64,000 nt of DNA from Streptomyces sp. NBC_00259 (GTDB lineage: Bacteria > Actinomycetota > Actinomycetes > Streptomycetales > Streptomycetaceae): the NCBI RefSeq assembly GCF_036181745.1, contig NZ_CP108080.1:4529501-4593500 (forward strand). Reading direction: 5' to 3'. A program made the position numbers and the translations under genes. Positions 58,139 to 64,000 of the stretch are shown in pieces (within the stretch, counting starts at the first letter, position 1; each line of letters starts with the position of its first letter). The notes under the pieces are model-generated. The model ran no database searches. It was not told the DNA's origin and worked only from the letters and a program-made list of their open reading frames with translations.

Positions 58139-58414
58139 ATGGACCTCCGTGAGGTCGCGTGGCGGCTGGCGGGGCAGGGCGTGCTCGGGGTGCTGCTGGC
58201 GGCCGCGGCGGTCGTCCTGATGTGCCTCACCGCTGGCGCGATGGCGCTCGTGCTGCGTGCCGTCCGCCGCCGGCGGGGCGCCGTCGAGCCCGCCGGGCAG
58301 CCGGCGTCGCTCGGGGACTTCCGCTGGGAGGAGGAGCCGGAGGAACGGCTCGGGCCGGAGGAACGGGTCGAGCGGGAGGAACGGGTCGAGCGGGAGGAAC
58401 GGGTCGGGCCGTAG
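58139..58414 (+). CDS. Hypothetical single-pass membrane protein with charged repeat tail
   Basis: 91 residues: a short N-terminus (MDLREVAWRLAGQG), one long hydrophobic helix (about 13-37) ended by RRRRG, and a tail rich in Glu and Arg in which EERVER is repeated. The repeated DNA unit is GAACGGGTCGAGCGGGAG (18 bases). The ATG at 58121 is an in-frame alternative adding six residues. No clear ribosome-binding site. I recognise no family; its stop is three bases before the end of the convergent VOC gene. Confidence 0.5.
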   Translation: MDLREVAWRLAGQGVLGVLLAAAAVVLMCLTAGAMALVLRAVRRRRGAVEPAGQPASLGDFRWEEEPEERLGPEERVEREERVEREERVGP

Positions 58415-58417
58415 CGC

Positions 58418-58867
58418 CTACTGCACGCAGAACTCGTTGCCCTCCGGATCCTGCATCACGCACCACTCCCCGCCCGGCTCCTTCACCTCGCGCAGCAGCG
58501 TCGCCCCCAGCCGCACCAGCCGGGCCACTTCCTCGTCGCGCTGCCCGGGGCCGGAGTGGAGGTCGAGATGGAGCCGGTTCTTGACCGTCTTGGTCTCGGG
58601 CACCCGCTGGAACAGCAGCCGTCGGCCGAGCCCGATGCCGGTCGCCTCCTCGTACGGATCGTCCGGATGCCGGACGGCGGCCAGATCGCGCCAGACGCGG
58701 CGGCCGTGCCGCTCGGTGGTCAGGGCGTCCGGTACGGCTCCCGACTCCAGCAGCCGCTCGATGAGGGCGCTGTTGTCCTCCGCGGTGTAGCCGAGGGCCT
58801 CGGCCCAGAAGTCGACCTGGGCGAGCGGGTCGGTCGCATCGATCACGAGCTTCCAGTGCAGCGTCAT
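58418..58867 (-). CDS. VOC-family (glyoxalase/dioxygenase fold) protein
   Basis: 149 residues. Begins TLHWKLVIDATDPLAQVDFWAEALGY and ends GGEWCVMQDPEGNEFCVQ, the two hallmark segments of actinobacterial VOC proteins; NRLHLDLHSG is in the middle. The metal-ligand His of the family may be in LHWKL and LHLDL, and Glu in PEGNEF. The exact activity is not known. Two in-frame codons lie upstream of the ATG at 58867. Confidence 0.87.
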   Translation of the reverse strand: MTLHWKLVIDATDPLAQVDFWAEALGYTAEDNSALIERLLESGAVPDALTTERHGRRVWRDLAAVRHPDDPYEEATGIGLGRRLLFQRVPETKTVKNRLHLDLHSGPGQRDEEVARLVRLGATLLREVKEPGGEWCVMQDPEGNEFCVQ

Positions 58868-59009
58868 GCCCACCAGTCATAGTGGCTCGGTCGACGGCGC
58901 GGCAACGGGCGCGCCGGTACGGGAACTTCACCCGGGACGAGTGACGGGACGACCGAAAGGTGCCGCGCCCGCGCACGGCCGCCGAAGCGTCCGCGGCCGG
59001 GGTGACGGG

Positions 59010-60068
59010 TCAGGCCGCGGGCTCCGGACGCTTCGCCGGGTCCGGAACGGTGGCGGCCACAGGATCCGGGACCGTGGCGGTCGCCCCGTCCGGAAGGACG
59101 ACACTGGTCACCCCGTCCGGAACCGTGGCCGCGGACGCGGACGCCGCCCGGGTGGCCCGGGTGAGACGCACCGCCTCCGCCTTGTTGCGGCGGGCCGTAC
59201 GCAGGGCGTCCCAGGTCAGCATGCTCAGCGCCAGCCACACCAGCGAGAAGCCGGCCCACCGCTCCGCGGGCATGGCCTCGTGGAAGTACACGATGCCCAG
59301 CAGGAACTGGAACACCGGCGCCAGATACTGCAGAAGTCCCAGCGTCGACAGCGGCACCCGGATCGCCGCCGCACCGAAGCACACCAGCGGCACCGCGGTG
59401 ACGATGCCGGTCGCCGCGAGCAGCGCGGCGTGCCCGGCGCCGTGCGCGCCGAAGTCGGCCGAGCCCTGCGAGCCCAGCCACAGCAGATAGGCGAGGGCCG
59501 GCAGGAACTGCACCGCCGTCTCGGCCGCCAGCGATTCCAGGCCGCCGATGTTGATCTTCTTCTTGATCAGCCCGTAGACGGCGAACGAGAAGGCCAGGAC
59601 CAGGGAGATCCACGGCGGCCGCCCGTACCCGACCGCGAGCACCACCACGGCCGCGAAGCCGATACCGACCGCGGCCCACTGCGCCGGCCGCAGCCGCTCC
59701 TTGAGCAGCAGCACCCCCATCGCGATGGTGACCAGCGGATTGATGAAGTAGCCGAGCGACGCCTCCACCACCTGGCCCGCGTTGACGGCCCAGATGTAGA
59801 CGCCCCAGTTCACGGTGATCACCGCGGCGGCGACGGTGATCAGGCCGAGCTTGCGCGGCTCGCGCAGCAGTTCCCGTATCCAGCCCCAGCGGCGCAGCGC
59901 CAGCAGCGCGACACCGACGACGGCCAGGGACCAGACCATGCGGTGGGCGAGGATCTCGACGGCGCCTGCCGGCTTCAGCAGCGGCCAGAAGAGCGGGACC
60001 AGACCCCACATGCCGTAGGCGCCGATCCCGTACAACAGGCCGATCCGCTGCTCGTTGTCCGCCTTCAC
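59010..60068 (-). CDS. rarD: RarD-family EamA permease
   Basis: 352 residues with ten membrane helices, in two EamA repeats. The RarD pattern is clear: GIGAYGMWGLVPLFWPLLKP, EILAHRMVWSL, NWGVYIWAVNAGQVVEASLGYFINPLVTI, and SLGLLQYLAPVFQFLLGIVY-like TLGLLQYLAPVFQFLLG. RarD proteins are called chloramphenicol-sensitive proteins in older work; their substrates are uncertain. The C-terminal 50 residues are a repetitive Ala/Thr/Val/Asp tail. The GTG at 60068 follows GGAGGG, a good ribosome-binding site. Confidence 0.92.
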   Translation of the reverse strand: MKADNEQRIGLLYGIGAYGMWGLVPLFWPLLKPAGAVEILAHRMVWSLAVVGVALLALRRWGWIRELLREPRKLGLITVAAAVITVNWGVYIWAVNAGQVVEASLGYFINPLVTIAMGVLLLKERLRPAQWAAVGIGFAAVVVLAVGYGRPPWISLVLAFSFAVYGLIKKKINIGGLESLAAETAVQFLPALAYLLWLGSQGSADFGAHGAGHAALLAATGIVTAVPLVCFGAAAIRVPLSTLGLLQYLAPVFQFLLGIVYFHEAMPAERWAGFSLVWLALSMLTWDALRTARRNKAEAVRLTRATRAASASAATVPDGVTSVVLPDGATATVPDPVAATVPDPAKRPEPAA

Positions 60069-60151
60069 TGGCCCTCCAGCCCGCCCTGCGCCGCGGTGAT
60101 CCCGTCGGCTGCCCCGTCCTCGTCGAAGGTAGCGCCGAGCGGGCCGCGCTG

Positions 60152-60179
60152 TCATGTCCGTATCGCCATACGGTCATGA
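60152..60179. terminator. Hairpin between the SDR gene and rarD
   Basis: A 12-base-pair stem with one T-T mismatch (arms TCATGTCCGTAT and ATACGGTCATGA) and a CGCC loop. It starts nine bases after the SDR stop codon on the minus strand and 84 bases before rarD. It may end the SDR transcript or serve as an operator for rarD. Confidence 0.5.
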
Positions 60180-60187
60180 CGCGCCGT

Positions 60188-61054
60188 TCAGTGGTGCGCG
60201 AGGGCCTCGGCCACCGTGTCGGCGAGGGGTGTCGTCGGACGTCCGGCGAGCCGGGCCAGATCGCCGCTGCCGCCGGCGAGCCGTCCGCGCTCGATGGCGT
60301 GGTCGACGTCGACGAGGATCGCGGCGAAGGCCTCCGGCACGCCGGCGCCGGTCAGGATCTGCAGATGCGTCTCGGCGGGGACGTCGGTGTAGGCGATGTC
60401 CCTGCCGGACTGCTTCGCGACCTCGGCCGCGTACTCGGCGAGCGACCAGGCGGTGTCGCCGCTGAGTTCGTACACCCGGCCGAGGTGGTCGTCGCCGGTC
60501 AGCACGGCGGCCGCGGCGGCGGCGTAGTCGGCGCGGGCCGCCGAGGCGATCCGGCCCTCGCCCGCGTTGCCGACGACGGCTCCGTGCTCCAGCACCGGGG
60601 CGAGGTGCTCGGTGTAGTTCTCGGTGTACCAGCCGTTGCGCAGGAAGGTGTACGGCAGGCCGGAGTCGAGGATCGCCTGCTCGGTGGCCTTGTGCTCGGC
60701 GGCGAGCTCGAAGTCGGCCTCGGGGCCGCCGAGGACGCCCGTGTACGCGAGCTGGGCGACCCCGGCCGCCTGTGCGGCCGAGACGACCGCCGTGTGCTGC
60801 GGCACCCGCTGGCCGACCTCGCTGCCGGAGATCAGCAGCACCCGGTCGCCGGAGCGGAACGCGGTCGTGAGCGTCTTGGGTGCGCTGTAGTCGGCGACCC
60901 GCAGCTCGATGCCGCGCGCCGCGAGGTCCGCGGCCTTCTCCTTGTCGCGCACGAGGGCGGCGATGGTGCCGGCGGGGACGCCGGTCGCCAGAAGCCGCTC
61001 GATGACGAGGCGGCCGAGCCGTCCGGTGGCTCCGGTGACGACGATGCTGCTCAT
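60188..61054 (-). CDS. NmrA/QorB-like NAD(P)H quinone oxidoreductase
   Basis: 288 residues, atypical SDR. The dinucleotide loop is IVVTGATGRLGRLV (residues 4-17). The NmrA-type features RNGWYTENYTEHLAPVLEHG, and ARADYAAAAAAVLTG, match QorB (YtfG), which reduces quinones with NADPH. It is divergent from an HxlR regulator 155 bases away, the same pairing as E. coli qorB-ytfH. The ATG at 61054 starts the Rossmann strand; longer frames run through the intergenic region. Confidence 0.9.
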   Translation of the reverse strand: MSSIVVTGATGRLGRLVIERLLATGVPAGTIAALVRDKEKAADLAARGIELRVADYSAPKTLTTAFRSGDRVLLISGSEVGQRVPQHTAVVSAAQAAGVAQLAYTGVLGGPEADFELAAEHKATEQAILDSGLPYTFLRNGWYTENYTEHLAPVLEHGAVVGNAGEGRIASAARADYAAAAAAVLTGDDHLGRVYELSGDTAWSLAEYAAEVAKQSGRDIAYTDVPAETHLQILTGAGVPEAFAAILVDVDHAIERGRLAGGSGDLARLAGRPTTPLADTVAEALAHH

Positions 61055-61180
61055 GGGGGTCTCTCCGTTTCGCGGGGGGAGGCGGCTTGCACGAGGGCCT
61101 TCCGCGGACCCTTCGTGAAGCCGTTCTGTACGGGCTCGTTGAGCTCGTACCGACCCTACGGTGAGCGCTAACCGATCGAA

Positions 61181-61205
61181 AGTACCCACTTTGAAGTAAG
61201 GTACT
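61181..61205. promoter_or_regulatory. HxlR operator overlapping the hxlR promoter
   Basis: Nested inverted repeats: outer AGTACC (61181-61186) and GGTACT (61200-61205), inner ACTT-TG-AAGT (61188-61197). The -10-like TAAGGT (61197-61202) ends six bases before the ATG of the HxlR gene, so repressor binding would block it. HxlR sites often have GTAC outer and TT..AA inner elements like this. Confidence 0.65.
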
Positions 61206-61208
61206 GAT

Positions 61209-61577
61209 ATGAGCGTTAGTGCCAACGTCAACGAGAAGCTGTGCCCGTCCCGTGTCGTCCTGGAGCATGTGACCAGCCGCTGGGGCGTCCTCGTCCTGGC
61301 CGCGCTGCTGGAGCGCTCGTACCGCTTCAGCGAGCTGCGCCGCACCGTCGGCGGCGTCAGCGAGAAGATGCTGGCCCAGACCCTGCAGACCCTGGAGCGC
61401 GACGGGTTCGTCCACCGTGACGCCAAGCCCGTCATCCCGCCGCGCGTGGACTACTCCCTCACGCCGCTCGGCACGGAGGCCGCCGAGCAGGTGTGGGCAC
61501 TGGCGCGCTGGACGGAGCGCCGCCTCGGCGACGTGGAGCGGGCGCGGGCGGAGTACGACGAGGCCCGGACCTCCTGA
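61209..61577 (+). CDS. HxlR-family redox-type regulator
   Basis: 122 residues. The conserved Cys12 (NEKLCPSRVVL) is the sensing residue in quinone- and aldehyde-responsive HxlR proteins such as QorR and YodB. The winged helix follows: SELRRTVGGVSEKMLAQTLQTLERDGFV and the wing with PRVDYSLTPLG. It probably represses itself and the divergent QorB-like gene and is inactivated by electrophiles. The transcript appears leaderless. Its end overlaps the terminator at 61559. Confidence 0.92.
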   Translation: MSVSANVNEKLCPSRVVLEHVTSRWGVLVLAALLERSYRFSELRRTVGGVSEKMLAQTLQTLERDGFVHRDAKPVIPPRVDYSLTPLGTEAAEQVWALARWTERRLGDVERARAEYDEARTS

Positions 61578-61596
61578 GCGGAGATCCGGGCCTCGT
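61559..61596. terminator. Terminator between hxlR and korB
   Basis: An 11-base-pair stem (CGAGGCCCGGA with TCCGGGCCTCG) begins inside the last codons of the HxlR gene and ends 24 bases before the convergent korB stop. It can serve both. Confidence 0.8.
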
Positions 61597-61618
61597 GGTC
61601 GCGCCGGGCTGCTGTGCG

Positions 61619-62680
61619 TCAGCCGACGACGGTCCAGGTGTCGCTGCCGGCGAGGAGCGCGCCCAGGTCGCCCTTGCCGTTCTGCTCGATCGCGGCGTCG
61701 AGCTGGTCGGCCATCAGGGTGTCGTAGACCGGGCGGTCGATGCTGCGGAACACCCCGATGGGGGTGTGGTGCAGCGTGTCCGGGTCGGCCAGCCTGGACA
61801 GCGCGAACGCGGTCGTGGGGCTGGCGCTGTGCGCGTCGTGGACGACGATCCGCGACTCGTTCTCCGCGGTGACCGCGACGACCTTGAGGTCTCCGGTGGC
61901 CGGGTCCCGCACCACGCCCTTGGAGTCGTCGCTGCCGAACCGGATCGGCTGCCCGTGCTCCAGCCGGATCACGGCCTCCTCGGCCTTCTGCTGGTCCTTG
62001 AGGGCCTCGAAGGCGCCGTCGTTGAAGATGTTGCAGTTCTGGTAGATCTCCACCAGTGCCGTGCCCGGGTGGTCGGCGGCGGCACGGAGCACCTCGGTGA
62101 GGTGCTTGCGGTCGGAGTCGATGGTGCGGGCGACGAAGGTCGCCTCGGCGCCGATCGCCAGTGACACCGGGTTGAAGGGCGCGTCGAGCGAGCCCATCGG
62201 CGTCGACTTGGTGATCTTGCCGACCTCGGAGGTCGGCGAGTACTGGCCCTTGGTCAGACCGTAGATCCGGTTGTTGAACAGCAGGATCTTGAGGTTGACG
62301 TTGCGGCGCAGGGCGTGGATGAGGTGGTTGCCGCCGATGGACAGCGCGTCGCCGTCACCGGTGACCACCCACACGCTCAGGTCGCGGCGGGAGGAGGCGA
62401 GTCCGGTCGCGATCGCGGGGGCGCGGCCGTGGATGGAGTGCATCCCGTACGTGTTCATGTAGTACGGGAAGCGGGAGGAGCAGCCGATGCCGGAGACGAA
62501 GACGATGTTCTCCTTCGCCAGACCGAGCTCGGGCATGAAGCCCTGCACGGCGGCGAGGATCGCGTAGTCACCGCAGCCAGGACACCAGCGGACCTCCTGG
62601 TCCGACTTGAAGTCCTTCATGGACTGCTTGGCCTCGGCCTTGGGAACCAGGGACAGCAGTGAGGACGCTGTCTCAGTCAT
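61619..62680 (-). CDS. korB: 2-oxoacid:ferredoxin oxidoreductase subunit beta
   Basis: 353 residues, the thiamine-diphosphate-binding subunit. The iron-sulphur/TPP start RWCPGCGDYAILAAVQGF is at residues 31-48, GIGCSSRFPYYM near 65, and the TPP motif GDGDALSIGGNHLIHALRRN near 108. It decarboxylates 2-oxoglutarate (or another 2-oxoacid) and passes electrons to ferredoxin. The ATG at 62680 overlaps the korA stop by eight bases. The pair offers an NADH-independent route in the citric acid cycle. Confidence 0.95.
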   Translation of the reverse strand: MTETASSLLSLVPKAEAKQSMKDFKSDQEVRWCPGCGDYAILAAVQGFMPELGLAKENIVFVSGIGCSSRFPYYMNTYGMHSIHGRAPAIATGLASSRRDLSVWVVTGDGDALSIGGNHLIHALRRNVNLKILLFNNRIYGLTKGQYSPTSEVGKITKSTPMGSLDAPFNPVSLAIGAEATFVARTIDSDRKHLTEVLRAAADHPGTALVEIYQNCNIFNDGAFEALKDQQKAEEAVIRLEHGQPIRFGSDDSKGVVRDPATGDLKVVAVTAENESRIVVHDAHSASPTTAFALSRLADPDTLHHTPIGVFRSIDRPVYDTLMADQLDAAIEQNGKGDLGALLAGSDTWTVVG

Positions 62681-64000
62681 CGATGGCCTCCTTGAGAGCC
62701 GCAGCGAGCTGCTCGGCCTTGAACGGCATGCCGTTCACCTGGTTGTAGGAGTGCGCGTCGACCAGGTACTTCGCCCGGATCAGGGCGGCGAGCTGGCCGA
62801 GGTTCATCTCCGGTACCACTACCTTGCCGTAACGTCCGAGGACCTCGCCCAGATTCCGCGGGAACGGGTTGAGGTGGCGCAGATGGGCCTGGGCGATGGC
62901 ACCGCCCTCGCGGCGGATGCGCCGGACCGCGGCGGTGATCGGCCCGTACGTCGATCCCCAGCCGAGGACCAGGGTCCTCGCGCCGTCGGGGTCGTCGACC
63001 TGCAGGTCCGGCACCTCGATGCCGTCGATCTTGGCCTGGCGGGTGCGGACCATGAGGTCGTGGTTGGCCGGGTCGTACGAGATGTTCCCCGAGCCTTCCT
63101 GCTTCTCGATGCCGCCGATCCGGTGCTCCAGGCCCGGCGTACCGGGCACCGCCCAGGGGCGGGCCAGCGTCTGCGGGTCCCGCTTGTACGGCCAGAACAC
63201 CTCGGTGCCGTCGTCGAGCGTGTGGTTGGGGCCGGTGGCGAACTGGGTCCGCAGATCGGGCAGGTCGTCGATGTCCGGGATCCGCCACGGCTCGGAGCCG
63301 TTGGCCAGGTAGCCGTCGGAGAGCAGGAACACCGGGGTGCGGTAGGTCAGTGCGATCCGGGCCGCGTCCAGCGCCGCGTCGAAGCAGTCCCCCGGCGTGC
63401 GCGGGGCGACGATCGGCACGGGCGCCTCACCGTTGCGGCCGAACATGGCCTGGAGCAGGTCGGCCTGCTCGGTCTTGGTGGGCAGACCGGTCGAGGGCCC
63501 GCCGCGCTGGATGTCGATGACCAGCAGCGGCAGCTCCAGGGACACCGCGAGGCCGATGGTCTCCGACTTCAGGGCGACGCCGGGTCCGGACGTGGTGGTC
63601 ACGGCCAGCGAGCCGCCGAACGCGGCGCCGAGTGCCGCGCCGATGCCGGCGATCTCGTCCTCGGCCTGGAAGGTGCGCACGCCGAAGTTCTTGTGCCTCG
63701 ACAGCTCGTGCAGGATGTCCGAGGCCGGGGTGATCGGGTACGACCCCAGGAAGAGCGGCAGGTCCGCCTGCCGGGAGGCGGCGACCAGCCCGTAGGACAG
63801 GGCCAGGTTCCCGGAGATGTTGCGGTACGTGCCGGGCGGGAAGGCCGTCCTGGCCGGGTCGACCTCGTAGGAGACGGCGAAGTCCTCGGTGGTCTCGCCG
63901 AAGTTCCAGCCGGCCCGGAAGGCGGCCACGTTCGCCTCGGCGATCTGCGGCTTCTTCGCGAACTTGGCTCTGAGGAACTTCTCGGTGCCCTCGGTGGGCC
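62673..64000 (-). CDS. korA: 2-oxoacid:ferredoxin oxidoreductase subunit alpha, partial
   Basis: The C-terminal 440 or so residues of the fused gamma-alpha subunit. The reading frame continues to the right edge (residues such as KFLRAKFAKKPQIAEAN lie beyond the GTG at 63929), so the gene is cut by the window. The visible part has LALSYGLVAASRQADLPLFL, TFQAEDEIAGIGAALGAAFGG, TTTSGPGVALKSETIGLAV and the C-terminal KVVVPEMNLGQLAALIRAKYL, which are the PFOR alpha-subunit signatures. It forms the enzyme with korB, which it overlaps by eight bases. Confidence 0.95.
   Translation of the reverse strand, partial: PTEGTEKFLRAKFAKKPQIAEANVAAFRAGWNFGETTEDFAVSYEVDPARTAFPPGTYRNISGNLALSYGLVAASRQADLPLFLGSYPITPASDILHELSRHKNFGVRTFQAEDEIAGIGAALGAAFGGSLAVTTTSGPGVALKSETIGLAVSLELPLLVIDIQRGGPSTGLPTKTEQADLLQAMFGRNGEAPVPIVAPRTPGDCFDAALDAARIALTYRTPVFLLSDGYLANGSEPWRIPDIDDLPDLRTQFATGPNHTLDDGTEVFWPYKRDPQTLARPWAVPGTPGLEHRIGGIEKQEGSGNISYDPANHDLMVRTRQAKIDGIEVPDLQVDDPDGARTLVLGWGSTYGPITAAVRRIRREGGAIAQAHLRHLNPFPRNLGEVLGRYGKVVVPEMNLGQLAALIRAKYLVDAHSYNQVNGMPFKAEQLAAALKEAIDD

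Noticed and set aside
63930..64000. korA start at the GTG 63929
   Set aside because: The frame continues upstream with conserved-looking sequence to the window edge, so the gene is truncated by the window rather than beginning there.

Overview
The window is a high-GC actinobacterial chromosome segment, almost certainly from Streptomyces. The signs are: about 72% GC with strong GC bias at third codon positions, frequent GTG starts, many apparently leaderless genes, a futalosine-type menaquinone pathway, a 14-subunit Nuo operon, a KorAB-type ferredoxin oxidoreductase, an S. griseus-type secreted aminopeptidase, and a 24-residue ribosomal protein bL37. The gene order resembles, from memory, the S. 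coelicolor region running from the mqn genes through nuoA-N to korAB. I see no rRNA, tRNA, CRISPR array, insertion sequence, prophage or attachment site; it reads as core chromosome.

Layout. 1-1.3 kb: end of a 2-oxoglutarate/Fe(II)-type oxygenase gene, a yeast-type cytosine deaminase and a small membrane protein. 1.3-7 kb: menaquinone genes mqnL, mqnP, mqnM and mqnE, with a rhomboid protease and an Lrp regulator interleaved. 7-10 kb: a GNAT gene, a DUF4229 protein, a cysteine-rich leader peptide in front of a DAACS transporter, and bL37. 10-14.3 kb: a TetR regulator with a MaoC dehydratase, a long FabG reductase and a thiolase, an arrangement also known from mycobacteria. 14.4-20 kb: a DnaJ-like protein, an acetyltransferase, a cold-shock protein, mqnA, a lipoprotein esterase and a membrane Ser/Thr kinase. 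20-28.7 kb: mqnC, a short degenerate amidohydrolase, menG, glutaminase, a geranylgeranyl reductase-like flavoprotein, a Tat-exported FAD oxidoreductase and an NlpC/P60 hydrolase. 28.7-45.6 kb: a long regulatory region with a Rex/CRP-like site, then nuoA-N, including an extra coupled small ORF between nuoF and nuoG. 45.7-64 kb: small proteins, a GntR-HEAT fusion, fumarylacetoacetase, a CocE-family probable pseudoenzyme, a polyprenyl diphosphate synthase, a LolA-like protein with an ABC exporter, a flavodoxin-like reductase behind paired palindromes, the aminopeptidase, RarD, a QorB/HxlR-like divergent pair, and korB with truncated korA.

How it fits together. Much of the window serves respiration with menaquinone. 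MqnA and MqnE start the route from chorismate, MqnC cyclises the intermediate, MqnP, MqnL and MqnM probably prenylate and decarboxylate the naphthoate, and MenG methylates the ring. The polyprenyl synthase can supply the side chain and the geranylgeranyl reductase can saturate it. Complex I then reduces the quinone. MqnB/MqnX and MqnD are not in the window. The Rex-like site in front of nuoA would link complex I expression to the NADH/NAD ratio.

The signals most worth a second look are the Cys-rich leader peptide before a TcyP-like transporter, the matched TetR operators around the FabG4-like cluster, the coupled small ORF inside nuo, an AT-rich palindrome in nuoD built from rare codons, the CocE-family protein lacking two of three triad residues, and the out-of-frame junction in the GntR-HEAT gene.
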